Assembly (NCBI RefSeq): GCF_001702265.1
Contig: NZ_MAUE01000008.1
Span: 75,372-139,371 of the forward strand
From: Pseudomonas aylmerensis
GTDB lineage: Bacteria; Pseudomonadota; Gammaproteobacteria; Pseudomonadales; Pseudomonadaceae
Direction: 5' to 3'
Length of the DNA stretch: 64,000 bases
Of this stretch, positions 26,053 to 35,119 are shown one piece after another (within the stretch, counting starts at the first letter, position 1; each line of letters starts with the position of its first letter). Position numbers and translations under genes: made by a program. The notes beneath the pieces were generated by a model. It made no database searches and was not told the origin of the DNA. It saw only the letters and a list, made by a program, of their open reading frames with translations.

Positions 26053-26577
26053 TTACCAGGTCACCGTGACCTTCACCACGTCGCTGTAGCGACTCACTGC
26101 GGGGATTTGAGCCAGGGGTTCGATGCGCGCATACAGCGGCAACTCCACCGAGCCACTGTCGGGCACCGTGCCGCTCACTGTCTCATTGACTGGCAATGCC
26201 ACGCGTCGGGCGGCATCGCGGTAAAGACGATAGGGAATCGGCGAGGCATGCCGCTCGCCGGCCAGGTAGCGCACCTCGCCGATGCCGCCATGCAGGCCGC
26301 CGTCGATACGCACTTGATAAGGGGTGTCGGGGTTGCATTCCAGGCGTGGCTGGCGCGTGCTGGTCAGCGCAGCGCTCAAGGGGCCGGCGGGGTTGTCGAG
26401 ACGGGCGGTGCTGCCGAAATCGAGCACACCGAGTTGCTCGATCCCCGCGTCACGCGTCAGACCGACCAACTGGCAGCCACGCATCACATTGACGCGCACC
26501 TCCACCTGCAATTGTGTGGCCAACGCTTGTGCGCTGCACAGCGTGCCTACGATGGCCAAAACCATAGATCCATTCAC
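26053..26577 (-). CDS. Csu-type pilus subunit (spore-coat-U domain)
   Basis: A 174-residue secreted subunit. The start is either GTG 26577 (AAAAGGA upstream) or ATG 26565, four codons later; both leave a signal peptide ending near CSAQALA. Domain features are QLQVEVRVNVMRGCQLVGL, LGVLDFGSTARLDN, PRLECNPDTPYQVRIDGGLHGG and the terminal strand SRYSDVVKVTVTW. It sits between the miniature subunit and the 25427 subunit, with gaps of about 100 bases on each side. Confidence 0.85.
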   Translation of the reverse strand: MNGSMVLAIVGTLCSAQALATQLQVEVRVNVMRGCQLVGLTRDAGIEQLGVLDFGSTARLDNPAGPLSAALTSTRQPRLECNPDTPYQVRIDGGLHGGIGEVRYLAGERHASPIPYRLYRDAARRVALPVNETVSGTVPDSGSVELPLYARIEPLAQIPAVSRYSDVVKVTVTW

Positions 26578-26682
26578 GGCCTCAATCCTTTTGAGGAATG
26601 GCGTACCAGGATCAGGTTAGCAGTGGAGGGCAAAGCTGCCAGTCGCGTCAGAAATACGACTGTCAAAAATGTTGTACGTTTG

Positions 26683-26946
26683 TTACCAGTTCAGCGTCAC
26701 CAAGGTGCGCGGGCTGCCATCTTCCTGGGGGGCCTGCTCGGTGCTGACGGTAAATTCGGTGGAGCTGTCGGAGGCAGTGCTGCAGCGCACGAGCGGGCGG
26801 CTCGCAGCGCTGCCCGGGCTGACTTCACAGCCGGCAGTGATCACCAACTGCGCGCTGATTTGCCCGCTGCTGACCACCGCCTGCGCAGGGTTGACCCACA
26901 GGCAGCAGGCGCCCACGACCAGCAAGAGGCGATGGATGACGAACAT
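26683..26946 (-). CDS. Miniature spore-coat-U-like subunit, first gene of pilus operon
   Basis: Read from ATG 26946, this is an 87-residue protein with a signal peptide ending in NPAQA. The mature part keeps the conserved first strand and cysteine (SGQISAQLVITAGCEV) and the last strand (SPRTLVTLNW). It lacks the roughly 90 residues that normally lie between them; only LVRCSTASDSSTEF bridges the two. The frame is open upstream for 59 more codons, but that part looks non-coding. It could be a real small subunit, an assembly starter or a pilin with an internal deletion. Confidence 0.7.
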   Translation of the reverse strand: MFVIHRLLLVVGACCLWVNPAQAVVSSGQISAQLVITAGCEVSPGSAASRPLVRCSTASDSSTEFTVSTEQAPQEDGSPRTLVTLNW

Positions 26947-27085
26947 GAATGACCTTGAGGAAACCGCGAGGCAGGAAACGCCGCCAAGGATATCCGAGAT
27001 GGCTATGTGCCTGCATCGATTTCGGCGCTCAGCCGACGCGCGGTGACCGGTCTCTTTTTGAGATCGCTGGCCGCCACATTTTGTA

Positions 27086-28246
27086 TTGGTTAAATTAGCG
27101 CGAGCGCTGCACCCTAACGCCATTCACCCCACGGAACCCTCACCCTTGGCTGTCCTTCCCCCCGCCCTGCGCCGACTGTTCGGCAAGCCTGCCGCCGCTA
27201 CCGCCACGTCCGATGACGTGTCCACGTACTTCCAGCGCAAGGCCCGGCGCCAGGGCTACACCCTGAGCCCGAGCCAGCAGCAGGTCATCGAGCGCATGGC
27301 GCAGATAGCCGCTGCCCTGCAACAGCAGCACACGCCGCGCAGCCTGTACTTGCACGGCGCCGTGGGGCGCGGCAAAAGCTGGTTGCTCGACGGGTTCTTC
27401 CAGGCGCTGCCCCTGGCGCAGAAGCAGCGGGTGCACTTCCACGACTTTTTCGCCCGCCTGCATCAAGGCATGTTCCGCCATCGCCAGCAGCCCGACGCCC
27501 TTGCGGTCACCCTGGATGAATTGCTAGAAGGCTGCCGCGTGCTGTGTTTCGACGAGTTCCATGTCCACGATATCGGCGACGCGATGCTCATCACCCGCCT
27601 GTTCAAGGCCTTGTTCGAGCGCGGCGTGGTGGTGCTGGTAACCTCCAATTACCCGCCCGAAGGGCTGTTGCCCAACCCGCTGTATCACCAGCGCTTCAAG
27701 CCGGTGATCGAGCTGATCGGCGCGCGCATGGACGTCATGGAGGTCAACGCGCCCCAGGATTACCGGGGCCTGCCACACAATCACGGCCAGCAGCGCTTCA
27801 CCCAGGGGCCGTTCATCTGGCCCGGCAGCCCGGCGCAGCGTGCGGCGTTCGGGGTGCCGGCGGCGGATTGCCCGGCGCTCACGCTGGCGGTCGGCACCCG
27901 GCAATTACGGGTGCGCTGGCACCAGGGGCGCACCGTCGCCTTCACCTTCAACGACCTGTGCGAGCAGCCCACGGCAGTGATGGACTACCTGCTGCTGTGC
28001 AAAGACTTCGACGACTGGATCATCGACGGCCTGCCCCTACTGGGCGATTGCCCGATTGCCGTGCAGCAGCGCTTCATCAACCTGGTGGACGTGCTCTACG
28101 ACCAGGACAAGCACCTGACCCTGATCGGTGAACGGCCGCTGGCCGAGTGCCTGGCAGGCCAGGCCATCGACCTTGCGCGCACTGCCAGCCGCCTGAACCA
28201 ATTGCAGCAGGCCAACCCGCAAGCCCTGCCCGACCCGGTATCATGA
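27086..28246 (+). CDS. ZapE/AFG1-family ATPase, second-type paralogue
   Basis: An AFG1-like P-loop ATPase of about 366-386 residues. Walker A is GAVGRGKSWL, Walker B is VLCFDEFHVHD, and sensor segments VLVTSNYPPEGLLPNPLYHQRFKPVIELI and the C-terminal AVQQRFINLVDVLYDQD are typical of ZapE. E. coli ZapE is linked to division under stress. This copy differs at its N-terminus from the usual one and probably has another role. No ATG exists near the 5' end; TTG 27146 is a plausible start and TTG 27086 the most upstream. It is followed after about 25-40 bases by the LRR-kinase gene, probably in one operon, and is divergent from the pilus operon. Confidence 0.85.
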   Translation: MVKLARALHPNAIHPTEPSPLAVLPPALRRLFGKPAAATATSDDVSTYFQRKARRQGYTLSPSQQQVIERMAQIAAALQQQHTPRSLYLHGAVGRGKSWLLDGFFQALPLAQKQRVHFHDFFARLHQGMFRHRQQPDALAVTLDELLEGCRVLCFDEFHVHDIGDAMLITRLFKALFERGVVVLVTSNYPPEGLLPNPLYHQRFKPVIELIGARMDVMEVNAPQDYRGLPHNHGQQRFTQGPFIWPGSPAQRAAFGVPAADCPALTLAVGTRQLRVRWHQGRTVAFTFNDLCEQPTAVMDYLLLCKDFDDWIIDGLPLLGDCPIAVQQRFINLVDVLYDQDKHLTLIGERPLAECLAGQAIDLARTASRLNQLQQANPQALPDPVS

Positions 28247-28285
28247 GCGCCTTCCACGTCCCTTTGCCGAGTGACTGCGCCGTTC

Positions 28286-29590
28286 ATGCATACCCTCGCC
28301 CAACTCAAGGCTGGCCAATTGGCCGGTATTACACGCCTGGACCTGTCCTGCGGGCTGACTGAATTCCCGCCGGAAATCTTCACGCTGGCCGACTCCCTGG
28401 AAATCCTCAACCTCAGCGGCAACGCCCTGAGCAGCTTGCCCGACGACCTGCACCGCCTGCCGCACCTGCGCGTGCTGTTCTGCTCGGACAACGCCTTTAC
28501 CGACCTGCCGGAATGCCTTGGCCTGTGCGCGAAGCTGAGCATGATCGGCTTCAAGGCCAACCGCATTAGCCGCGTGCCCGCCGCCGCGTTGCCACCGTTG
28601 TTGCGCTGGTTGATCCTCACCGACAACTGCATCGACCAATTGCCCGATGAGCTGGGCGCGCGGCCGCTGCTGCAAAAACTGATGCTGGCCGGTAACCGGT
28701 TGAGCGCCCTGCCGCCAAGCCTGGCCAACTGCCACAACCTCGAACTGCTGCGCATCGCGTCCAACCGCTTCACGCGCCTGCCCGAATGGTTGCTGACGCT
28801 GCCGAGCCTGACCTGGCTGGCCTATGCCGGCAACCCAGTGGAAATGGCCGTGGAGATAGCCGCGGATGACACCACGCCGACCATTCCCTGGACCGAACTG
28901 GAACTGGCCGAAGTGCTCGGCGAAGGTGCCTCCGGGGTGATTCGCAAGGCGCTGTGGAAACCGCAGGCGCTGCCCGTCGCCGTCAAGCTGTACAAAGGCA
29001 CGATCACCAGCGATGGCTCGCCGCTGCACGAAATGCAGGCCTGCATCGCCGCCGGGCTGCACCCCAACCTGATCAAGGTGCAGGGCCGCGTGAGTGGCCA
29101 TCCAGAGGACCAGGCCGCGCTGGTGATGGACCTGATCGACCCGAGCTATGGCAACCTCGCCGCCCTGCCGAGCCTGGCCTCGTGCACCCGCGACATCTAC
29201 GCACCCGACACCCGTTTCAGTCTCGAGGTAGCGCTGCGCATGGCGCGCGGCATTGCCTCGGTAGCCGCGCACTTGCACCGGCACGGCATCACCCATGGCG
29301 ACCTGTACGGCCACAATATCCTGTGGAATACGGCGGGCGATTGCCTGCTCGGGGATTTTGGCGCGGCGTCGTTCCATGCCACGGCGGACACCCTGGAGAC
29401 TCGCGCGTTGCAGCGCATTGAAGTGCGCGCGTTTGGTGTGTTGCTGGGGGAGTTGCTTGAGCGGGTTGACGAAGGGTTGAGCGAGACGACACGCCTGGTG
29501 CTGGAAGGCTTGCGGGGGCAGTGCTGCCAACCCGACGTACTCGCCCGGCCAGGTTTCGAGGCGATACAAGCCACGCTGCAAACCTTGTAG
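28286..29590 (+). CDS. Leucine-rich-repeat protein kinase
   Basis: A 434-residue protein read from ATG 28286; GTG 28271 would add five residues. Residues about 15-195 form seven to eight short LRRs of the type LEILNLSGNALSSLPDDLHRLP. Residues about 205-430 form a eukaryote-like kinase: glycine loop LGEGASGVIRK, Lys234 in VAVKLYKG, catalytic loop HGDLYGHN with Asp339 (HGD instead of HRD) and metal motif DFG at Asp357. All key residues are present, so it is probably active. There is no signal peptide or membrane segment, so it is cytosolic. Its target is unknown, and ZapE-like upstream is an obvious candidate partner. A REP repeat begins at its stop codon. Confidence 0.88.
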   Translation: MHTLAQLKAGQLAGITRLDLSCGLTEFPPEIFTLADSLEILNLSGNALSSLPDDLHRLPHLRVLFCSDNAFTDLPECLGLCAKLSMIGFKANRISRVPAAALPPLLRWLILTDNCIDQLPDELGARPLLQKLMLAGNRLSALPPSLANCHNLELLRIASNRFTRLPEWLLTLPSLTWLAYAGNPVEMAVEIAADDTTPTIPWTELELAEVLGEGASGVIRKALWKPQALPVAVKLYKGTITSDGSPLHEMQACIAAGLHPNLIKVQGRVSGHPEDQAALVMDLIDPSYGNLAALPSLASCTRDIYAPDTRFSLEVALRMARGIASVAAHLHRHGITHGDLYGHNILWNTAGDCLLGDFGAASFHATADTLETRALQRIEVRAFGVLLGELLERVDEGLSETTRLVLEGLRGQCCQPDVLARPGFEAIQATLQTL

Positions 29591-29653
29591 GAGCCCGGCT
29601 TGCCGGCGATGGCCATCTCAAACAGGCCATTGCCGGCAAGCCGGACTCCTACA
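29586..29653. repeat. REP inverted pair after the LRR-kinase gene
   Basis: Two REP units in mirror orientation, TGTAGGAGCCCGGCTTGCC onward (29586-29614) and its near-complement (29625-29653), are separated by 10 bases. The first unit begins inside the kinase stop codon region. The pair separates convergent genes. Confidence 0.85.
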
Positions 29654-29675
29654 GGGAGGGGTTCAACACGCTGTA

Positions 29676-30383
29676 TCAGCCCGCCAGGCCGACGAACATA
29701 TCCTGCACGTCGTCATGGTTGTCCAGGCCTTCGAGGAAGGCTTCGACTTCAGCCATCTGCTCATCGCTCAAACCCGTCACCGGGTTCTTGGAGATATAGC
29801 CCAGCTTGGCCGACAACACGGTGAAGCCCTGCTCCGGCAGCGCTTTCTGCACGGCGTCGAGGTCGGTGGTCTCGGTGATGAACAGGGTGGTGCCCTCTTC
29901 CTCGCCGTCTTCGAAATCCTGTGCGCCGGCTTCAATCGCGGCCATTTCCGGGTCAGCGTCAGGGCTGTCCGGCGAAGCTTCGATCAGGCCGACGTGGTTG
30001 AAGTCCCAGGCCACGGAGCCGGAAGCCCCCAGTTGCCCCTTGCGGAAGGCCACGCGGATTTCCGCCACGGTACGGTTGATGTTGTCGGTCACGCACTCGA
30101 CGATCAACGGCACCTGGTGCGGGGCAAACCCTTCGTAGGTCACGCGGTGGTACTGCACGGTTTCGCCGAGCAGACCGGCGCCCTTCTTGATGGCGCGGTC
30201 CAGGGTTTCCTTGGGCATCGAGGCTTTTTTGGCCTGCTCCACCACCAGACGCAGGTGGGCGTTGGTCGCGGTGTCGGCGCCGTTGCGGGCGGCGATGGTG
30301 ATTTCTTTCACCAGCTTGCCGAAGATTTTGCCCTTGGCATTGGCTGCCGCTTCTTTATGTTTGACTTTCCACTGTGCGCCCAT
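29676..30383 (-). CDS. YebC/PmpR-family (TACO1-type) protein, YeeN-like paralogue
   Basis: A 235-residue three-domain YebC-family protein. The N-terminal basic domain ([35 protein letters not shown]) differs from classic YebC (MAGHSKW), which points to the second paralogue class. Typical segments follow: [53 protein letters not shown] and an acidic middle domain. Family members have been described both as transcription regulators and, more recently, as aids to ribosomes stalled at prolines. The canonical yebC normally lies near ruvC, not here. Confidence 0.9.
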   Translation of the reverse strand: MGAQWKVKHKEAAANAKGKIFGKLVKEITIAARNGADTATNAHLRLVVEQAKKASMPKETLDRAIKKGAGLLGETVQYHRVTYEGFAPHQVPLIVECVTDNINRTVAEIRVAFRKGQLGASGSVAWDFNHVGLIEASPDSPDADPEMAAIEAGAQDFEDGEEEGTTLFITETTDLDAVQKALPEQGFTVLSAKLGYISKNPVTGLSDEQMAEVEAFLEGLDNHDDVQDMFVGLAG

Positions 30384-30492
30384 GACTCACTCTCTTTTCG
30401 TCCATCGCGCCGAAACGTCTACTGGCCGGCGCTTTGGGGGCAGAGTTTATAGGGCAAAAACACTCTAATCCACCAAAAAACCGGCCAGCCTG

Positions 30493-31818
30493 TCAGGTGC
30501 GCAAGGGTTTGATCGCGACGTTGCGGTCCGGCACAAAATCGCCGACCTCGGCCAGCACCGCCGGCCTGGCGTTCCAATAGGGCATCAACACCAGCGAAGA
30601 AAACAGCGCCGCGCCGGCAAACACGATGAACACCGTGACCGTGTCGAAGTAACCCGGCAGCAAGCCGCCGAGCACCGCGCCCACCGAGCCGCAACCGTTG
30701 ACAAAGCCTGCCGCCGTGGCGCCGGCCTTGGCGGTGCCGAAGTCGATGGCGGCAGTGCTGCTGATCATCGAGTCTGGCCCGTACAGGGTCAGGCCCATGA
30801 CAAACAGCAAGGCCATCACCAGCATCACACTGCCGGTGTGCAGCGCGCCCATGAACAACGCGAGGGCCACGGTCAGCGCCAGCAGGCTGAGCACACAGGC
30901 GGGCATGCGCCGCGCGCCGAAGAGCTTGTCGGACGCCAGCCCGATCAGAATCGGTCCAAGCAACCCGGCCAGTTCAAACGCGGTCGGCACAATCGCCGCA
31001 CCGACCTTGCCCACCGAGGGCATCTGTTCGTAGACGATCACCGGGCCCCACAACAGGATCGCGTAACGCGCCGGTTTCAGCAGAAAATACGCCAGGCCCA
31101 AGGTCAGCACCGTGCGGTTGCGCAGAATCGCGCGCAGTGGCTCCAACACGCTGATGCGTTTTGCGGCCGCCCTTTCCTCGGCGGTCATCACCGGCTCGGG
31201 TTCGACTGCCGGCAAGCCGACATCCTCGGGCGTGTTGCGCTGGAAGATGAAGAACAACAGCGCCACCACCCCCACCACCGCCGCACTCGAGATAAACGCC
31301 GCGTGCCACGTGCCGATCAACGTGTAGGCCCACCACCCGGCAAAGGGCGAGGCCACCAGGCCGCCGAACGCGTAGCACGAACTCCACAGCCCGAGCACCC
31401 GCCCACGCTGCTGCGCCGGGAAGAAACTGCCAAGGTTCTTGCACAGCCCCGACCAGCCGGTGGACTGCGCCAGCCCCTGGACCAGCATGCAGGTGACAAA
31501 GATCGGCAAGGTCGCAAAGGTGCCCATCACCAGCGCGGCGGCAGCGGAAATCAGCAAGCCGCCGAGCACTACCACCCGCGGTCCGAAGCGGTCGGCCAAC
31601 ATGCCCCAGGTGAACTGCCCGACCGCATAGGCCGCCAGGTAAATGCCATCCAGGTTGGCCATCATCATTTTATCGAGGGGGAAACTCGGGTCATCGACGA
31701 TCCCCAGCTTGGCCACGGAAAACGCTTTGCGAGTGAAATAGAACGCCGCGTACGCCAGCCAGGTGATGGCGAAAATCTGCACGCGCCAACGCTTGATGCT
31801 ACCCATTGGGATATTCAT
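30493..31818 (-). CDS. MFS transporter of organophosphate:phosphate antiporter type
   Basis: A 441-residue transporter starting at ATG 31818 (MNIPMGSIKRWRVQ); the frame is open upstream but without coding character. Twelve hydrophobic segments and GlpT/UhpT/PgtP-like sequence are visible: FAITWLAYAAFYFTRKAFSVAK, GQFTWGMLADRFGPRVVVLGGLL and GWSGLCKNLGSFFPAQQRGRVLGLWSSCYAFGG. The family swaps phosphate for phosphorylated organic anions. Its LysR neighbour at 32076 and phnWX nearby make an organophosphonate or 2-aminoethylphosphonate-related substrate an attractive but unproved idea. Confidence 0.82.
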   Translation of the reverse strand: MNIPMGSIKRWRVQIFAITWLAYAAFYFTRKAFSVAKLGIVDDPSFPLDKMMMANLDGIYLAAYAVGQFTWGMLADRFGPRVVVLGGLLISAAAALVMGTFATLPIFVTCMLVQGLAQSTGWSGLCKNLGSFFPAQQRGRVLGLWSSCYAFGGLVASPFAGWWAYTLIGTWHAAFISSAAVVGVVALLFFIFQRNTPEDVGLPAVEPEPVMTAEERAAAKRISVLEPLRAILRNRTVLTLGLAYFLLKPARYAILLWGPVIVYEQMPSVGKVGAAIVPTAFELAGLLGPILIGLASDKLFGARRMPACVLSLLALTVALALFMGALHTGSVMLVMALLFVMGLTLYGPDSMISSTAAIDFGTAKAGATAAGFVNGCGSVGAVLGGLLPGYFDTVTVFIVFAGAALFSSLVLMPYWNARPAVLAEVGDFVPDRNVAIKPLRT

Positions 31819-32075
31819 GGTGGTTCTGACCTCAGGTGAGTGTGCCGGCAGAATCGAGAAGCAAATGCCTGTTCTTTTTATGGTTGAGCACTGCAATGCC
31901 GGGCCGTGGACACGGCGGCATTGGTCAGATGAGGCCTGTGTCCCAGGTCCCATGGCCGCCGTGGTTGTAGGACTCAACCTACGGCGGTTGAGGCGTATCA
32001 AAGCAATGGCTGACTAATAGGTAAAATCGATTTATCGTATTTCAAATATAAGCCCAGCTTGTAAGAGGATCGGCG

Positions 32076-32972
32076 ATGTCGGTGTCCCACGCCCAGCTCA
32101 AGGCCTTCCATGCGGTGGCCGTACACGGCAGTTTCACCCAGGCCGCCGAACGCCTGTTTCTGACCCAGCCGGCGATTTCCGACCAGGTGCGCAAACTCGA
32201 AGAACGCTTCGGCGTGCTGTTGTTTCACCGCAACAAGCGCTCGGTGCGCCTGACCGATCTGGGCGAGCGCCTGCTGGCCATCACCCAGCGCCTGTTTGTG
32301 ATCGAGGCCGAAGCCGAGGAGTTGCTGCAGGACTCACGCGCGCTGCTCACCGGCACTCTCACCCTCGCCGTGGATGCCCCGGTGCACGTGCTGCCGCAGA
32401 TCGCACGGTTTTGCCAGCTGTACCCGGGCATCAGCGTCAAGATCGAAACCGGCAACACCGACGAATCGCTGTTTCGCCTGTACAACTACCAGGCCGACCT
32501 GGCCTTGCTTGGCCGCGATGTCGACGATGAGCGCCTGCTGTCACTGCCGTTGCCCGACGACCAGCTGCTCGCCTTCGTCGCGCGCAATCATCCCTGGGCC
32601 GGGCGTGAGTCGATCTGCCTGGCCGACCTGGATGAAACGCCGCTGGTGCTGCGCGAAATCGGTTCGGTCACCCGGCAGACGCTGGAGCAGGAAATGAGCC
32701 AGGCCGGCCTGCGCATTCGTCCGGCGATCCAGGTCGAAGGCCGTGAGGCTGCGCGTGAGGCGGTGGTGGTGGGGATTGGCGTGGGGGTGGTCTCGGCGGC
32801 GGAGTTCGGCGCCGACTCGCGGGTGTACGCCATGCCTATCCGCGACTGCAGCCAGCGCATGAAGGAAACCCTGGTGTGCCTCAAGGAGCAAAGTTCGCGG
32901 CGGGTGGTAGCGACGTTCCTGCAGATCGTGCGCGACAGCCTTCAGCCGGGTGCCAACTCGAAAAACGCCTGA
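32076..32972 (+). CDS. LysR-family regulator, divergent from OPA-type transporter
   Basis: A 298-residue LysR protein: helix-turn-helix HAVAVHGSFTQAAERLFLTQPAISDQVRKLEERFG near residues 12-46, then a periplasmic-binding-like effector domain. The effector part resembles that of the second LysR at 32942 (for example REIGSVTRQTLEQEMSQAGL against REPSSITRRTFDAACAASGV, and VEGREAAREAVVVGIGVGVVSAAEFG against LDSREAVTEAVAAELGVGVVSSMEV). The two are therefore paralogues. Their 3' ends overlap convergently by 31 bases. It probably controls the divergent transporter gene. Confidence 0.9.
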   Translation: MSVSHAQLKAFHAVAVHGSFTQAAERLFLTQPAISDQVRKLEERFGVLLFHRNKRSVRLTDLGERLLAITQRLFVIEAEAEELLQDSRALLTGTLTLAVDAPVHVLPQIARFCQLYPGISVKIETGNTDESLFRLYNYQADLALLGRDVDDERLLSLPLPDDQLLAFVARNHPWAGRESICLADLDETPLVLREIGSVTRQTLEQEMSQAGLRIRPAIQVEGREAAREAVVVGIGVGVVSAAEFGADSRVYAMPIRDCSQRMKETLVCLKEQSSRRVVATFLQIVRDSLQPGANSKNA

Positions 32973-33802
32973 ATCAAGCGCAATGCGCGGCGCCGCTCCA
33001 TGCAGCCGAGCATGTGCCGGTTGCGCAGCCCCTCGCCCTGGATTGCCACGGCCTGCACCCGCGGGTCCGGGCTGACTTCCATCGATGAGACCACGCCGAC
33101 GCCCAGCTCGGCAGCGACGGCTTCGGTCACCGCCTCACGGCTGTCGAGTTCCAGCAGCACCTTGGGCTGCACCCCCGACGCCGCGCACGCCGCGTCGAAG
33201 GTGCGGCGGGTGATGGAACTGGGCTCGCGCAACACCATGATCACCTCGTCGAGTTGCTCCAGGCGAATCCCCCTGGACTGCTGCGCCCACGGGTGGCTGG
33301 CCGGCACCAGGGCGCAGATCCGCGACTCGCTCAAGGGTTGCAGGTGCAGGCCGCTGCGCGGCTCGACCTCGGTGAGTACCGCCACATCCGCATGCTCGGA
33401 CAACAGTGCCGCCAGGGTTTCCTGGGCGTTGCCCAGGCGCAGGTTGACGGTTATCCCGGGGTAGCGCGCACGCAGGCTGGCGATCATCGGCATGACCAGG
33501 TGCGGGCCGTCCGCTGCCACCTCCAGGCGCCCGGTGAGCAACTGCCGGTTGGCCTCCAGCATCGTCTGCGCTTCGTCGACCAGGCCGAAGATCGCACGGG
33601 TGATCGCGGCCAGGCGCGCGCCCTCCTCGGTCAGCTCCACGCGGCGTGCGGTGCGGCGCAGCAGCGGGATCTGGTAATGCTCTTCCAGGGCCTTGATATG
33701 CCCGGTCACCGCCGGTTGGCTGATGAACAGCCGCGCCGCCGCACGGGTAAAACTGCCCTCGCGGGCCACGGCATCGAATGCGCGCAGTTGGAACAGGTTC
33801 AT
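32942..33802 (-). CDS. LysR-family regulator of phnWX
   Basis: A 286-residue LysR protein read from ATG 33802 (MNLFQLRAFDAVAREGSFTRAAARLFISQPAVTGHIKALEEHY). It is divergent from phnW with about 112 bases between the starts, the usual place for the activator of 2-aminoethylphosphonate degradation in Pseudomonas. The effector domain keeps LVMPMIASLRARYPGITVNLRLGN and REPSSITRR. The gene overlaps the paralogous LysR gene at its 3' end. Confidence 0.88.
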   Translation of the reverse strand: MNLFQLRAFDAVAREGSFTRAAARLFISQPAVTGHIKALEEHYQIPLLRRTARRVELTEEGARLAAITRAIFGLVDEAQTMLEANRQLLTGRLEVAADGPHLVMPMIASLRARYPGITVNLRLGNAQETLAALLSEHADVAVLTEVEPRSGLHLQPLSESRICALVPASHPWAQQSRGIRLEQLDEVIMVLREPSSITRRTFDAACAASGVQPKVLLELDSREAVTEAVAAELGVGVVSSMEVSPDPRVQAVAIQGEGLRNRHMLGCMERRRALRLIQAFFELAPG

Positions 33803-33914
33803 AGCTATCGGCCTCACTGATAGCTCGCATAACAACAAACAATTTGATTGATGACAAGCCAAACTGCAATTTAGGCCCCGTAGATTCAACCCCGATGCCT
33901 TGCGAGGACTTGAG

Positions 33915-35069
33915 ATGACCACTGCCGAGCCGATCCTGCTGACCCCTGGCCCCTTGACCACATCGAACCGCACGCGTCAGGCGATGATGGTGGATTGGGG
34001 GTCCTGGGATGACCGTTTCAATGCCCTCACTGCCAGCGTCTGCTCGCAACTGCTGGCGATCCTTCACGGCACCGACAGCCACCATTGCGTGCCCCTGCAA
34101 GGCAGCGGCACCTTCGCCGTCGAAGCCGCCATCGGCACCCTGGTGCCGCGTAACGGCAAGGTCCTGGTGCTGATCAACGGCGCCTACGGCAAGCGCCTGG
34201 CAAAAATCTGCGAAGTACTCGGCCGCGACTTCAGCACCTTTGAAACCGCCGAAGACCAGCCCACCACCGCCGCCGACGTCGACCGCCTGCTGCGCGCCGA
34301 CACGGCCATCACCCATGTAGCGTTGATCCACTGCGAAACCAGCACCGGCATTCTCAACCCGTTGCCGGAGATCGCCCAAGTGGTCAAGGACCACGGCAAG
34401 CGCCTGATCATCGACGCCATGAGTTCCTTCGGCGCGCTGCCGATCGATGCCCGTGAAGTGCCGTTCGATGCGCTGATCGCCGCCTCGGGCAAATGCCTGG
34501 AAGGCGTGCCGGGCATGGGGTTCGTCTTCGCCGAAAAACAGGCCCTCGCCGCCGCCCAGGGCAACTGCCACTCCCTGGCGATGGACCTGTTCGACCAGCA
34601 CAGCTACATGGTCAAGACCGGCCAATGGCGCTTTACCCCGCCGACGCACGTGGTCGCGGCGCTGCATGAAGCGCTGCTGCAATACGCCGAAGAAGGCGGC
34701 CTGCCCGCGCGCCATCAACGCTACGCCGACAACTGCCAGGCGCTGCTCGACGGCATGGCCGCACTCGGCCTGCGCAGCTTCCTGCCGGCCGAGATCCAGG
34801 CGCCGATCATCGTCACCTTCCACGCCCCGCAAGATGCGCGCTACCAGTTCAAGGACTTCTACGAGCGGGTCAAGGCCAAGGGTTTCATTCTGTACCCGGG
34901 CAAATTGACCCAGGTCGAAACCTTCCGCGTGGGCTGCATCGGCCACGTCGATGCGACAGGCATGCAGGCAGCGGTCACGGCGATCGCGCAAACACTGCAA
35001 GACATGCATGTGCTCGAACCTGCAGGAGCCGGCTTGTCGGCGATCACCGGCGACGCAGTTCTTCTGTAA
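33915..35069 (+). CDS. phnW: 2-Aminoethylphosphonate:pyruvate aminotransferase
   Basis: A 384-residue class V PLP aminotransferase. It converts 2-aminoethylphosphonate and pyruvate to phosphonoacetaldehyde and alanine. ATG 33915 follows GAGG by seven bases. Family segments are [50 protein letters not shown] (PLP Asp) and [15 protein letters not shown] with the PLP lysine. The last 16 or so codons (after VLEP) are encoded inside a REP repeat and give an unusual tail [15 protein letters not shown]. The tail is not part of the conserved fold. Confidence 0.93.
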   Translation: MTTAEPILLTPGPLTTSNRTRQAMMVDWGSWDDRFNALTASVCSQLLAILHGTDSHHCVPLQGSGTFAVEAAIGTLVPRNGKVLVLINGAYGKRLAKICEVLGRDFSTFETAEDQPTTAADVDRLLRADTAITHVALIHCETSTGILNPLPEIAQVVKDHGKRLIIDAMSSFGALPIDAREVPFDALIAASGKCLEGVPGMGFVFAEKQALAAAQGNCHSLAMDLFDQHSYMVKTGQWRFTPPTHVVAALHEALLQYAEEGGLPARHQRYADNCQALLDGMAALGLRSFLPAEIQAPIIVTFHAPQDARYQFKDFYERVKAKGFILYPGKLTQVETFRVGCIGHVDATGMQAAVTAIAQTLQDMHVLEPAGAGLSAITGDAVLL

Positions 35070-35109
35070 CCCCTCATTTTCGTTCATCGCTGGCAAGCCA
35101 GCTTCTACA
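35021..35109. repeat. REP inverted pair invading the 3' end of phnW
   Basis: TGCAGGAGCCGGCTTGTCGG (from 35021) and its mirrored partner ending CAAGCCAGCTTCTACA (to about 35109) are a diverged REP pair. The left unit supplies the last codons and stop of phnW. The right unit ends about 10 bases before phnX. Confidence 0.8.
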
Positions 35110-35119
35110 GGATTTGTGT

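Noticed and set aside
33135..35096. A 653-codon minus-strand frame across phnW and a LysR gene
   Set aside because: It crosses two real genes and has no family signature; a shadow.
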